From Chromera velia (taxonomy: Eukaryota > Sar > Chromeraceae): a DNA stretch of 22,500 nt. Of the stretch, positions 1-9,449 are shown piece by piece. The position numbers and the translations under genes are program-made. The notes below the pieces were generated by a model. The model did not search any database. It had not been told where the DNA came from and saw only the letters and a program-made list of their open reading frames with translations. Positions within the stretch are counted from its first letter, which is position 1. Every line of letters begins with the position of its first letter. The DNA lies in contig JAHBMJ010000281.1 of NCBI GenBank assembly GCA_018398765.1, forward strand, positions 677 through 23,176. Reading direction: 5' to 3'.

Positions 1-320
1 CCCGACAGACTGACAGACTGACTGTGAAGCTGGAGTCGATGAGTTTTAGCCCCGACTGCACCAAAGCGAAGCGCGCCGCAAGTGTTTGAGACGACGAAAA
101 GGAACCATTCAAAACGAAGTGCACCAAAAGAAGAGAAGAGAGCGAGCAAAGAGGAGCAAGGTGGTCAAGAGGGGTGCAAAGAGCCGTGACACACACACAC
201 AAACACACGCCCGCGCGCGCGCCCAGGCACACACGCACTGACAAGGGGAGAGACAGACGGGGAGAGCTGAGAAGAGAAGAGAAGAGAAGAGAAGAGAAGA
301 CGGAAGAAGCACATGCCCAC
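1..320. other. left-edge non-coding stretch with simple repeats
   Basis: No convincing exon is seen. It holds a CA-rich tract (about 190-235), an alternating GC run near 211-221 and six perfect copies of GAAGA at 271-300. It probably belongs to an intron of the minus-strand K+ channel gene, because a small candidate exon with splice sites on both sides lies just to its right. Confidence 0.5.
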
Positions 321-3300
321 CTCTGATGCATTCTCCATCAGAATTCCGATACAGAATGTCACTATAGTCAAACTGCAAGGAGATAGGCAGGCAGGCAGGC
401 AGGAAAAAGTGTGCCGAAGGAAAGTGTGTGTATGTGCCATCTGTCTGTCTTTCTGGTAGTCTCTTGAAATGGCCTTCTCCCTTTCCTTCCTCGCTGCCGG
501 GCTTTCTGCTTCTACCCTTTGCCTGTACACTTTTTCTTTTCTTCTTCCTCTTTTCTGCATGGCTTCCTATTTTCCGTTGCTTCCTTCCTTCTCACCAGAC
601 CGAACCAAAAGGCAGCGTGCATTTATTTTCATACAGAATTCTTGTGATAACAATAAATGCATACATGTATAAAAATGTATGAAAATAAATGCGTGCTATT
701 TTCCGTTGCTTCCTTCCTTCTCACCAGACCGAACCAAAAGGAAGCGAAGGTTCCCTGTACATGTACACACACATTCGTGTATGTTGCAGAGAGGGAGCAA
801 GGGCGCATTAATCATCTTCGGCTGCATTCATTTCAAGAAGGGAGCCTCCCTCCTTCCCTCCTGCATGCCCCCGCCCCCCCACCTGATCCAGATGAACGGA
901 ATTCTTTTTCAGTATGAAAGTAAAATAAATCAAATAAATAAACAAAATAATTCTGTATGAAAATAAATACATACCCACGCACCCCCCCACCTGATCCAGA
1001 TGAACAGCAGGTGCGCGGGTCTCCAGTCATCACTCGGAAAGTAGTCGCCGTATCCGACTGTCGTCACAGTCACCTGCCAGCAAGGAAGAAAAGAAGGAGG
1101 TAAAGAGAGAGACAAGAAAGGTACCGGAGAGATACTAAGGAAATCAGAAAGAAGGAGGGGGCGACGAGGTCGGGAACGTGGAGGGGGGTAGAGACGATGA
1201 CATTGTAAAGTAAATGACGGGGGGGAATGAGAGAAGCATTAATTTCACTTCTGTGTGCATCCATCCATGTGTCGTCGTTCCTCCCCCTTTATCTTCATTT
1301 TCCATACAAGACATTTATCTAGGTGATTGATATGCGCCGAACTACTACTTCTCTTTTCGCATGACGGCTTTCTGTTCTTTCTGCACTGTCTGTCCACGTT
1401 CGGGGGGGGGTCCGCTCTTTCCTTCCACGAGAATGCGGAAGGAAGGAAGGAGAGACTCAAGGAAACAGATCCGAAGGGACAGTGCTGCTTCTGTTGTCTG
1501 TCTGTGTACAGGAACCTTCCTTCATTTTTTCCTTCTGTCAATCGATCAGAAAGCCATATCCTCCCCCCAACCCCCCCAAAACCCTTGGCCTCGGGACCAC
1601 TCTCTTGTCCCCGCTCGGGACGCAAACATGCTAACTGACGTCCTCCCTCCCTCTCTGTCTGTAATTCTTCTTCGCATCCAGTCAGTCACTCGCTCAGCAA
1701 CGAACTCTCTCCCCTCCTCCGCATCTCTCTCACTCACTCCATGCACCCTCCAAGTAAACCACTGACTGATTGACTGACCACAACAAAATAGGCCGATTCA
1801 ATCCAGTTCCAGTCTTGCGTAAAGCGAAAGAAAATGGCCCTGCACGCATGATTGATGAAGGAAGGGAGGAAGGAAGGATCGATTCGATCGTTTAATTTGT
1901 AGTTCGTTTGATCGGAGGGAGGACGCACACAGGAAGGAAAGAAGAGGAAGGGACGGGGCTGCAGCCATCAAAGACAGAAAGAAAGAGTTCTCGAGCTCGT
2001 GCGGGTCGAGAAGAAAGAAACACACGAAGACAATCCGCACAACCTCAAGGACACACCTACACCCACTAGCGTACCGGAGGGAGAGAAAAAGAGAAAGAGA
2101 GAGACAGAAAGAGAAAGAAAAAGAGAAAGAGAAAAAGAAAGAAAGAAAGAAAGAAAGAAAGAATGAAAGAAAGACACTTCTTTCCTCTCTTTCCTGACTG
2201 ATCGACTGACTGACTGACTGACCAGAGGGTCATGTGGCGCACAAAAATGGAGGCAGCCATTCATTTATTTTCACACAGAATTTCATACAGAATGCATGAA
2301 AATGAACGCATGCACTCACCAGAGGGTCATGTGGCCCACAAAAATGGAGGCAGCCAAGAGACGCCGTCGCATTTTTTGTTGGTGTGCCTGCAGGCAGAAC
2401 CATGCAGAAGGAAGAACTCCGGGAAAGAGGTTGACAGAGTGTGTGTTGCTCAAACTACGCAGTAGACAATTTCTTTAATTTTCCTTTTTGAAGGGTCGAA
2501 CTTTGGCATGATCATGTCCAATGAAAAGAAAAGACCGATCAGAAGAAGAAAGCGGGACCTCTCTGTCTCCTTTTTCGTTGCTTATCGAGGAGTCGCTCCC
2601 GTCTGAGAAGGAAGAAAGAGGAGAGGAACGAGCAGGCGGGGGGTGGTCAGGATAAAAAGGTGGCCCCCCGGCCACAGAGAATGATGGGAAGAAGCGCAGG
2701 CAGATTCGAGGCTGTCTCTCCGTCTCCCCGCCACCTTCTCAGATGCCCCTTTGTCGCCCTTCTCTTTCCTTCTTTCATTCCTTCCTCGGTTCCGGTATGT
2801 CTTCTCTGGTTATCAACAGAACAACAGCTTCACCATCCCTGATTGCCCAGGCGTCTCCACAGCAACCGAGGCACTGACCTCCAATTCGAGCCGGGACCCC
2901 AAATTATTTCGCCGAATTCCCAGAACTTCTGTCGACACGTACTGACCCATACCCTCAGCAATGCTCTCCCGAGGTAATCCCTCCTCCTGCACACACAAAA
3001 TTTTGCATACAGTCATACAGAATACATACATACAGATACACATTTATTGTGCATGCATTCAGCAATGCTCTCCCGAGGTAATCCCTCCTCCTGCGCACAA
3101 ATAAACAAACAAAACAAAGGGTAAGTGTCACAGAAAGAACATCAAAATACACACAGGCAGTGGGTACCTCCTCCCGCACATCGTAAGTGCACTCAAAAGG
3201 CGTCACCAGAATAGCAGCAGAGCACAAGCATTGAGAGCCTCCTCCCCCCTGTACACACCGACTAGACGGCCCATGGGGCCACAGGACGGGCCATTCATTT

Positions 3301-3831
3301 ATTTTCATACAGAGTTTTTTTTCATACAGAATTTCATATAGAAAGTATGAAAGTAAATGCATGCACGACTAGACGGTCCATGGGGCCACAGGACGGATCA
3401 AGCCTGACGCACACGCACACGCAAGCGTCATCCCGAAGCAGCTGTACGTGTATATGCAGTAGAGGAAGCAAACCGGACCAAACAGGATAAGAACTCAAGA
3501 AGAGAAGACTCCAGAGAGAGAAAAAAGAGTGCGGAGGGAGAAGGCTTCAGGGGAGGCAGGGATTTAGAGAAAGTGGTGAGAGATATGGGCGACAACGGCA
3601 GTATAAAGTGGAGCAAGCAAGCAGGTGAGAAGACATCAAGGAATACGATCAGACTGAAAGGTGCGCCCCCGTCTCCGAACTGATCCAATCTCAGTAGACC
3701 GGAAATTGTTTGCACCACGTGCTATGCGTTTTGCAAAAGCACGCTTGGTCACTGTGTTGGATCCAGACTCCCTTACTGACATGGTAGCGCCCAAGGAGAG
3801 CGGTGCTCTCACTCGTTCTCGGAGGGTCCAT
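321..3831 (-). CDS. Voltage-gated K+ channel, multi-exon, partial
   Basis: Probable K+ channel of the six-helix, CNG/HCN/KCNH-like type, acting in a membrane. The surest piece is the pore exon 1073-991, which reads TVGYGDYFPSDDW. An exon at 3248-3168 contains ILVTPFECTYD, resembling the VTPFE motif at the end of S1 in that family. An exon at 2387-2320 reads LLAASIFVGHMTLW, which I take as S5-like. A phase-consistent N-terminal model uses 3831-3777 (start, donor GTAAGG), microexon 3679-3655, 3403-3367, 3248-3168 and 2986-2879. Further candidates are 754-725 (follows the pore exon in phase) and 372-321. Exons between 2879 and 1073 (S2-S4) were not resolved, and the 3' end lies beyond the window. 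Five palindromic elements sit at its exon borders. The pore is family knowledge plus direct reading; subfamily, start and small exons are inference. Confidence 0.6.
568..746. repeat. Palindromic element with 50-bp flanking direct repeat
   Basis: Host copies 568-617 and 697-746 differ at one base. The 79-bp insert 618-696 has inverted ends: TGCATTTATTTTCATACAG on the left and the complement ATGAAAATAAATGC on the right. On the minus strand the repeat contains the donor TCTG|GTGAGAAG, placed at 725|724 in the exon-proximal copy. The second copy duplicates that donor inside the intron. Confidence 0.85.
874..1005. repeat. Palindromic element with 24-bp flanking direct repeat
   Basis: Host copies 874-897 and 982-1005 are identical. 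The insert 898-981 is AT-rich and degenerate, with AATTCTGTATGAAAATAAAT on its right arm and a decayed left arm. The repeat contains the 5' splice site of the K+ channel pore exon on the minus strand, so the donor occurs twice. Confidence 0.8.
991..1073 (-). CDS. K+ channel pore exon (selectivity filter)
   Basis: The exon is bounded by an acceptor (TTGCTGGCAG) and a donor (ATCAG|GTGGGG). It translates to VTVTTVGYGDYFPSDDW, then RPAHLLFIWI. TVGYGD is the K+ selectivity filter, and YFPSDD after it is typical of 6-TM channels. The exon is 83 nt, so it ends in phase 2, which fits the candidate next exon 754-725. Its donor lies inside a 24-bp direct repeat (982-1005) that is repeated at 874-897 beyond a palindromic element. 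Confidence 0.8.
1074..2319. other. Probable intron(s) of the K+ channel gene
   Basis: No exon could be supported here, although the missing S2-S4 or pore-helix coding sequence might lie in this stretch. It contains polypurine sequence, homopolymer G and C runs and a GAAA-type microsatellite near 2084-2171. Open frames across it are low-complexity and have no family signature. Confidence 0.4.
2084..2171. repeat. GAAA/GA polypurine microsatellite
   Basis: Runs of GAGA and GAAA on the plus strand, ending in perfect GAAA units near 2137-2162. It lies next to the palindromic element at 2221-2355. Confidence 0.9.
2221..2355. repeat. Palindromic element with 38-bp flanking direct repeat
   Basis: Host copies 2221-2258 and 2318-2355 differ at one base. 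The insert 2259-2317 contains TTCATTTATTTTCACACAG, a second TTTCATACAGAAT and the opposite arm ATGAAAATGAACGCATGC. On the minus strand the copy 2318-2355 ends exactly at the donor CTCTG|GTGAGT of the S5-like exon 2387-2320; the other copy carries CTCTG|GTCAGT. Confidence 0.85.
2955..3094. repeat. Decayed palindromic element with 36-bp flanking direct repeat
   Basis: Host copies 2955-2990 and 3059-3094 are identical. The insert 2991-3058 is degraded but keeps TCATACAGAATAC and a TGCATGCAT end. On the minus strand both copies carry the 3' splice site GCAG|GAGGAGGG, so the acceptor of the exon starting at 2986 occurs twice. Confidence 0.8.
3259..3396. repeat. Palindromic element with 31-bp flanking direct repeat
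   Basis: Host copies 3259-3289 and 3366-3396 differ at one base. The insert 3290-3365 reads TTCATTTATTTTCATACAG, a second TTTCATACAGAATTTC and the arm GTATGAAAGTAAATGCATGC. On the minus strand the repeat covers exon 3403-3367 and ends at its donor GTC|GTGCAT. Confidence 0.85.
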
Positions 3832-4652
3832 TGTCGGGGGGATCCTTTGGTTTGGCGTTAATTGTCTGTTTTTTGCTTGGCGAATTATACAGCAAGGCCG
3901 AGAAAGCCTGAGCACTTACAAACGAAAAGGACCGTATGAGCTGGCAGGGCTGCTGAGACTGTGCACCCAGCTGTAACGAGCTGACAAAAGGGAAACAAAT
4001 GAATGGGTGAGAGGGTTCGTTCCAATTGGAGCGTACGTTGGTTTAAGGAGAAAGTCTCAGAAGATCACGCGTGCACGGCTGAGAAAGATGCAAAGTGGTG
4101 ATTTGACAGCCCTGTCTGAGTGGCCTTATTAAGACAGTGTCTGCAAGAAGAGACAGGTTCACAGAAGCGGGCAGAAGGACGAACATAAAGCTGTGCACCT
4201 CGCACCGTCTGACATTAGTCTGCATGACACGTTCGTCAAGATACGCATCTTGCAGGCCAGGCATTGCCGTCTCCGGATAATGCGGCCGCGCGGCGCCGCG
4301 GCGCCGGCCCGGCGGCGGCGCGCATCAGCGTTCGCGGCGCCACGAACGGAGCAGCAGCAGCATGCAGCAACATGATCACCAGCTTTCATGCTGCATCATG
4401 CACCAGCACCGGGCCTGACACATTCTCACACGCACAGCTAGCTGCATGCCTGACAAACAGCCCGAAAACGTGCAGTGTAGGCAAAACAAAAGGACGAGAT
4501 CTTTTCAAAATTAAGCGGTTCCCGATTTAATTTTTCTTCCCTCACGTACGGCTCTGCGTTTCGATTCCTCTCAGAAAGAAAAACCAGCGAACCGTCTTTG
4601 ACAGAGTAAATTCAGACACGGCTCTGTCGACTCGTGGACGCACAAGTGCGAA
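3832..4652. promoter_or_regulatory. Divergent intergenic/promoter region with GC island
   Basis: This lies between the proposed start of the minus-strand K+ channel gene and the plus-strand GH54 gene, so it should hold both promoters. I see no exon. It carries a GC island at 4281-4323 made of GCGGCCGCG, GGCGCCGCGG and GGCGGCGGCG blocks. This is followed by a cluster of GCATG/CATGC motifs at about 4360-4450. A similar GC island occurs in the two other divergent gaps of this window. Confidence 0.45.
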
Positions 4653-6006
4653 ATGAAACTTTTCCATCTGTTTTTGAGTGTTTCTTCATTCCTGCCTTTG
4701 CTGCAAGGGCGCGGAGTGTTCACTTCGGCTGATTCCAAGTCAGAGACGGCGGAGACGGCACATGTCAATAAGAAGCCTCTCGAGGGTCCGTGCGACATTT
4801 ATGAGCGTGCCAAGACGCCCTGCGTGGCTGCGCACTCTCTGACTAGGGCCCTTTGACTTGGACCTATGAAGGGTCACTGTAACAGCTCCAGCGTGCGTCA
4901 GACAAGCAAACGATGGACGTTCGAGTGATGGCGGGAGGGGCCGGGATTGCAGATTCGGCGGTTGTCGACTCCTTTTGTCAGGACGCCTCGTGCATAGTGC
5001 TTCGGATCTACGACCAGTCCCCCTTCGGTAACCACCTGGACCTAGGGCCTCCGGGGGGGGCCGTGAAGACCCCGGACGAGGGGGTCAACGCCACAGCGAC
5101 ACGCGTACTGATCCAAAACCAGGCAACCGGGGAGACGCACCAAGTGTTTGGTGCAAAGTTCGAGGGGGGTATGGGGTACAGGAACGATAACACGAAAGGC
5201 GTGGCTGTGGATGATGAGCCTGAGTCTATCTACATGGTCGTTGCGGGTGGTCATTTCAACGACAAGTGTTGTTTTGACTATGGGAACGCAGAGACTTCAG
5301 ATCTCGACGAGGGGGAGGGAACGATGGAAGCGGTTTATTGGGGGTCTTGTAAGGGGTGGAGCAGGGGGAAGGGGAGCGGGCCGTGGGTAATGGCAGATCT
5401 GGAGAGTGGTCTGTGGGCGGGAGCACGGGAGGGGATAAATCCTCAGAATGTCCCCATTCGTTCTGATTTCGTGACTGCATTGTTGAAGGGGGATTCGAAC
5501 AGGTTCACTCTGAAGCACGCAGATGCGACGGGAGGCAAGAGTGGGAGTCCAGGCCTCATAGAAGAAGAGAACGGCAAGCTGCAGATGTTGTATGGTGGGA
5601 AGCGGCCTAACGAGAAGTATGAGGTGATGAGGAAGCAGGGTGCCAGTATTTTAGGCATCGGAGGGGACAACAGCAATTGGGCTGTTGGGACTTTTTTTGA
5701 GGGGGTGATCACGAAGGGTTATGCGTCCGACGACACGGACGCGCTCGTGCAGGAAAATATTCTGAATGCGGGGTACAGTCTGCTTCCTGCGGTAGAAGAG
5801 TCGCCTGCGTTTACTTTCATACAGAATTCTGCATGAAAGTAAACGAATTCTGTATGAAATTAATTTCATTAAAACGCGTGCAGGAAAATATTCTGAATGC
5901 AGGGTACAGTCTGCTTCCTGCGGGAGAAGTGTCACCAAGGCAGTCTCGAGCGAACAGCAGAGTGTTTGTTGTTGATGAGGAGGATGATCCCTTGAGGTTT
6001 GAGTGA
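4653..6006 (+). pseudogene. GH54 alpha-L-arabinofuranosidase, disrupted
   Basis: GH54 enzymes release L-arabinofuranose from plant or algal polysaccharides. The ATG at 4653 opens a signal peptide (MKLFHLFLSVSSFLPLLQG). Then come GPCDIYERAKTPCVAAHS, DQSPFGNHLD, CCFDYGNAET and GIGGDNSN, all family signatures. The nucleophile Glu (in TMEAVYWG, codon 5327-5329), the acid/base Asp (in GGDNSN, codon 5666-5668) and the vicinal Cys pair (5267-5272) are kept. The frame breaks at 4854-4856: HSLTRAL runs into TGA, one base short. A second lesion, TAA at 4880-4882, replaces an expected Tyr. Downstream the frame is open from 4913. Residue spacing across the break matches the family, so a hidden intron is unlikely. 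A palindromic element at the 3' end puts a stop at 5836; without it the frame runs to 6006. No CBM42 domain follows. Recent decay or an assembly error are both possible. Confidence 0.85.
5746..5935. repeat. Palindromic element with ~59-bp direct repeat, inside GH54 coding sequence
   Basis: Host copies are 5746-5804 and 5877-5935, with a handful of differences near their right end. The insert 5805-5876 holds a near-perfect palindrome (TTTACTTTCATACAGAATTC then TGCATGAAAGTAAA), followed by a second GAATTCTGTATGAAAT arm. In the unspliced reading the element adds FTFIQNSA and a stop. Two splice choices keep the frame into the second copy: 5747-5883 removed, or 5792-5883 removed. Confidence 0.85.
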
Positions 6007-6309
6007 CACCAGATCATAGGTCGACCATACGCTGTGCGTGGGGAGTGCATGTTGCAGTGTCCTGCCTTCCGCTGCCGTCCGGCCATCGTCCGGCCCTTCT
6101 CGCACGCGCGCCGTCTTTGCTTCGATCGCCCGCTACCGCGTTCTGTCTGTCCGGCGCTGTCTGGCCCCAGTGTCTGCGCTCGTGCAGGGACCGGTCAGAT
6201 TGAATCTGCCCTGCGCCGTCTCGCTGAGACCGTTCCGTTCTTTCGGTCGTAAGTCTGTCCTTTCTCGAGGAAAAGCATTGTTAGTAGAAGTGCATGTTCC
6301 GAGAGTCAC
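6007..6309. other. 3' flank of the GH54 gene
   Basis: GC-rich, pyrimidine-biased sequence. Open frames exist on the plus strand but match no family I recognise and look like chance. It ends abruptly at an AT-rich block. Confidence 0.4.
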
Positions 6310-6990
6310 CTAGAGAGTCACGAGTCAAACTCTGAATTCTCTTGACTCTATATGAACGATAATGAACGACAAAAGATCTTCTATAGTATATCCTATCTTT
6401 TACTGACTGAGATTTTCTAGGAGATTTTTATATTCAATTTCCTGATATTAGATTTGTTATTATTCAATTCAATTTCTTATTCGAAATTTATTTCGAAATT
6501 CTAAATCGAATATAGGAGTTCCATATAATCCCACGACTTTTCAGTAGATTTTGTTTAAATTTGAGTCGATTTTTATTATTTATATAATAGTCTACGAAAG
6601 AGAACTTGAACATACTTGAAACTTTATTTCACTTTAAAACTTTACATATCATGTATATCTAGAGTAGAGTTGTTGAATACCGCCCACCGGTTACAACCGG
6701 TTGTTTTTGATCCCCCAAATAACATCCAATAACGGTATTCGATACACCGGAACTATAGGGTATTGTGTCATAATTTGAATAATGTCATACTATGATTTCA
6801 GCTAGTGTACTATTCAGTATTTAAACTTACCGTTTTAAGTATGTTTAAGCAACTATGCGTCTATCTATGTATAAAAATTAAAATATGCAATGATTCGTAT
6901 AAAACTAGGTATAAAAAGATTTTCAAGAACTTGATAGCGGTATGTGGTGACCACTATAGCTGAGCAATGCTTTTCTGATCGAGAGAGTGT
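6310..6990. other. AT-rich block between convergent genes
   Basis: The composition changes sharply to AT-rich, with no microsatellites and no long open frame. It lies between the 3' ends of the plus-strand GH54 gene and the minus-strand gene ending at 7353. It contains an inverted pair ACCGGTTACAACCGGTT at 6686-6702. I see no transposase, terminal repeat or gene. Confidence 0.6.
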
Positions 6991-7352
6991 TAGCGCTTAG
7001 TGTGTGCGTGGACGAGTGACTGGATGAGTAAGAGAGTAAGTGGGTGGGCGACTGAAACCATCACCGTTCTGGACGGCATTGGTCGCGTGGTCGGCAATCA
7101 AGTCGAGAAACAAACTGAATGCATGCACGACTGTACAAGCACATCGATGTGTCTTTCTCAGACCGTCGCGCAAGTACAACATATGAGTTCAATGTTTGCC
7201 TGGCCCATGCACCGTTTATTCCGACACTCACATGCAGTTCCTGACATGCAATTCGATCTGTGTGCCCGACAAAAGCTTCGCCTCGATCATTGCTATTTCA
7301 TGTTTTCTTTCTGTACTAGCTCGAGCTGCCACCATGCAACTGGGTCGATCAG
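6991..7352. other. 3' flank of the minus-strand gene at 7353-8491
   Basis: Ordinary-composition sequence between the AT-rich block and a stop codon at 7355-7353 on the minus strand. It probably includes that gene's 3' UTR. No supported feature is seen. Confidence 0.4.
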
Positions 7353-8491
7353 CTAGTCTTGAAGGATAACGAAGTACGAGGCTGCCGCCCCACAACAGCC
7401 AGAGATAACGATGCCAACTCCGAAGTTATTGTTGTCGCATTCTGGTGACTCGTTGAAGGTGAACTTTGCTTGCAGTAGCCCGTCTGTCTCCTTTCCCTTT
7501 CCTTTCGTTTGGTCTGACTCGGGTTCTCCTGGCAGGGGCGAGACGACAAAGGTGCTGTTGACAGGGACAATCGGTGGAGCCTCGTTGATCTGGAAGAGAC
7601 TGTCTCCGATTGACTCTTCTCCCAGACACACGACTGTGGCCGCCACCGCGTCCGGACTGAAAACAATGCATGCATTTATTTTCATACATTTATCTATTTA
7701 AGAATTCTGTATGAAAATAAATGCAGACACACGACTGTGGCCGTCACCGCGTCCGGACTGAAAGCAGAGAGACACAAAGAGAAGCAGGCAGGCAGACGGA
7801 AAGACAGACAGACTATATGGTCTCAGACAGACAGACAGACAGACAGACAGACGGACAGACAAACAGATAGACAGACACATAGACAGACAGGCAAGGGGAC
7901 ATATAAAGGCAGGCAAACGGACAAAGAAAACAGACTGACAAAGTAAGCGTTGGGGTTTTGGACAGCTGTCTGCCTACCTGCCCGCCTGCCTGCCTGACTG
8001 GATTCATACATATTTATTTATTTTCATTTAGTGAAAATAAATGCATGCACCTGCCTGGCTGACTGACTCTTTACACCCCGAGAGGACAAAAGTGCTCTCG
8101 GTGACCCCGACAATGCCGAACGTCACGCTGCCCTCCACCAGTGTGCCCTCCGTCCCCACCAGCCACGCTGCCAACGCCGTGTCTCCCAGAATTTCATCTG
8201 CAAATGACTCCAGAGACGCCGAGAAGTTTCCATTTTTGCTGGGGGGCAGCTTCTCCGTCTGTCGCACAATGGAAGGTTGGGGTGTGGAAAATTCCACCAC
8301 CATTTCGCTGTCTTGAACGTCCGGCACCAGGAATGCACCTTTAAACTTGTGTCCGCATGAAGAGACGGAGTGGAAGGCCGTGAGCACGTTGTTGCCCTTC
8401 TCTGGGTCGAAAAGGTTCCCTACCCAAGTGAGGCGGTCCAGGGTGATCGAGCAGTTCTCGGTAAAGCACTTCTTCCCCTTCTGGCCTTTCT
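7353..8491 (-). CDS. Unrecognised protein, two 3' exons (5' end not found)
   Basis: Two exons agree in phase. Exon 8491-8077 has the acceptor GACTGCGTGCAG and the donor TCGGG|GTGTAAAG; it encodes about 138 residues beginning KGQKGKKCFTENCSITLDR. Exon 7656-7353 has the acceptor TTGTTTTCAG; it encodes PDAVAATVVCLGEESIGDS and so on to a TAG at 7355-7353. A loose internal repeat is visible: an (L/I)GD(T/S) motif followed about 20 residues later by a (G/N)S(V)TF motif occurs in both exons, suggesting repeated beta modules. The last about 20 residues before the end (FGVGIVISGCCGAAASYFV) are hydrophobic and could be a membrane segment. The first exon was not found. I do not recognise the family. The intron holds a CAGA microsatellite, one clear palindromic element and one weak one. 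Confidence 0.65.
7623..7763. repeat. Palindromic element with 40-bp flanking direct repeat
   Basis: Host copies 7623-7662 and 7724-7763 differ at one base. The insert 7663-7723 contains ATGCATGCATTTATTTTCAT and the opposite arm GAATTCTGTATGAAAATAAA. On the minus strand both copies contain the acceptor TTTCAG|TCCGGACG, so the 3' splice site of the terminal exon at 7656 is present twice, once 101 bases upstream in the intron. Confidence 0.9.
7790..7910. repeat. CAGA microsatellite
   Basis: Imperfect then perfect CAGA units, with interruptions such as ATAGACAGACACATAG. It lies in the intron of the minus-strand gene at 7353-8491. Confidence 0.9.
7985..8066. repeat. Weak palindromic element copy
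   Basis: The insert reads TTTATTTATTTTCATTTAG, then TGAAAATAAATGCATGCA. It is flanked by a short, imperfect CCTGCCTG-CTGACTG repeat. It resembles the family but has lost the CATACAGAATTC core and has a poorly defined duplication. It lies about 10 bases inside the intron from the donor of exon 8491-8077. Confidence 0.5.
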
Positions 8492-8960
8492 CTGCACGCA
8501 GTCAGAAACAATGCGACGCAGAGAGCAGATTGAAGCAGTCTCAATGCACCGCTGTGAAGCGACAAAACCGTATTGCCTATTTCTGCCCAGAGTTCTCCTG
8601 AGAACATACAGTTCGGAATGGGAGACGTCAAAGGACTTCCCCGACGCTTTAAGAGGAGACTGCGTGTGAGTGAGAGAGACAGAGGAGAAAAAAGAGAAGA
8701 AAGAAAAAGAAACCTTCTCAGGCAGGAGTTACCATCCTGGCCGCTCTCTCTCTGTGTTGCTGTACTCAACTGTTTCCATGGGTGTGTGCGTGTGTTGTTG
8801 AATGCATGGCTGTGCGCACGCGTGTGTGCGGTTGGCGGTGCATCTGGTTTTTTGGTGAGACCATACATGTACAAGAGCATGGACATATGTGTGTGAACAC
8901 AATTTTGGATAGAAGACGCGGCCCATCAGCACGTCTTCTGAGAGTAGATTTATTGCGCAT
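8492..8960. other. Gap between two minus-strand genes
   Basis: This probably holds the promoter and missing 5' exon(s) of the gene at 7353-8491. On the minus strand there are donor-like sites (GATG|GTAACT near 8731, AACT|GTATGT near 8607) and possible short ATG-led exons. None joins in phase to the exon at 8491 without a stop, so I do not call one. Confidence 0.35.
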
Positions 8961-9449
8961 CTAGAGGAAAGAACCGAATTTGCTCATGAATTCCGTTAAT
9001 TCTCTGAAGCATTTCAGCAGAACCAAGGTGTCACTTCTGGCATGTTCGTGAGTGTCTGCTGCTGACTCCCGAGACGATTGACTGACCTTCGTGCGAACCC
9101 AATTGACAAATATATACGCACATACGTGTATGGTGACCCCTCCCTTTCCCTCTTTTCTGACCGACTAACCTCCGAAGAGGCCCGAGTCGAGGCCGTTGAA
9201 GCCATCCAGGTTAAGCTTGGAGGCCCCAAGGTCGAGGTCAAACTTCTCTGAGAGGCTGCCGAGGTCTCCAAACTTTTTCACAGAGTCCTGAATACATGCA
9301 TGCATGCAGTTAGAAGATTTGAAGTGAAGCACGCAAGCCGGGAAGGAAAACAGTGAGTTCATAATGTTATGTTCTATAAAATGCGGACAAAAGCTCACCA
9401 CAGCGCCCTGAGCTCCAGCAAAAACCAGAGCAACAGTAGCGAGCTTCAT
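8961..9449 (-). CDS. Small secreted protein, 88 residues, three exons
   Basis: Exon 1 (9449-9399) encodes a short signal peptide, MKLATVALVFAGAQGAV, with the donor GTG|GTGAGC. Exon 2 (9287-9170) has the acceptor GTATTCAG and the donor GGAG|GTTAGT. It encodes an acidic, Gly/Leu/Asp-rich stretch, for example FDLDLGASKLNLDGFNGLDS. Exon 3 (9058-8961) has the acceptor GTCAGCAG; it encodes DTHEHARSDTLVLLKCFREL, then TEFMSKFGSFL, and a TAG at 8963-8961. The total is 267 nt and all phases agree. The mature protein would have one Cys and an amphipathic C-terminal helix. I do not recognise a family. Export is inferred from the N-terminus; an effector, matrix or cell-surface role cannot be told apart. 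Exon 3 is the least certain part. Confidence 0.65.

Noticed and set aside
4868-4890. A tiny intron (GTCACTGTAACAG) that might rescue the GH54 frame
   Set aside because: It would be only 13 nt, and the TGA at 4854-4856 already stops the upstream frame. Residue spacing also matches the family without any removal.
6661-6720. ACCGGTT inverted pair as a transposon end
   Set aside because: No second copy, target duplication or coding region was found in the AT-rich block; it could be chance or a regulatory hairpin.
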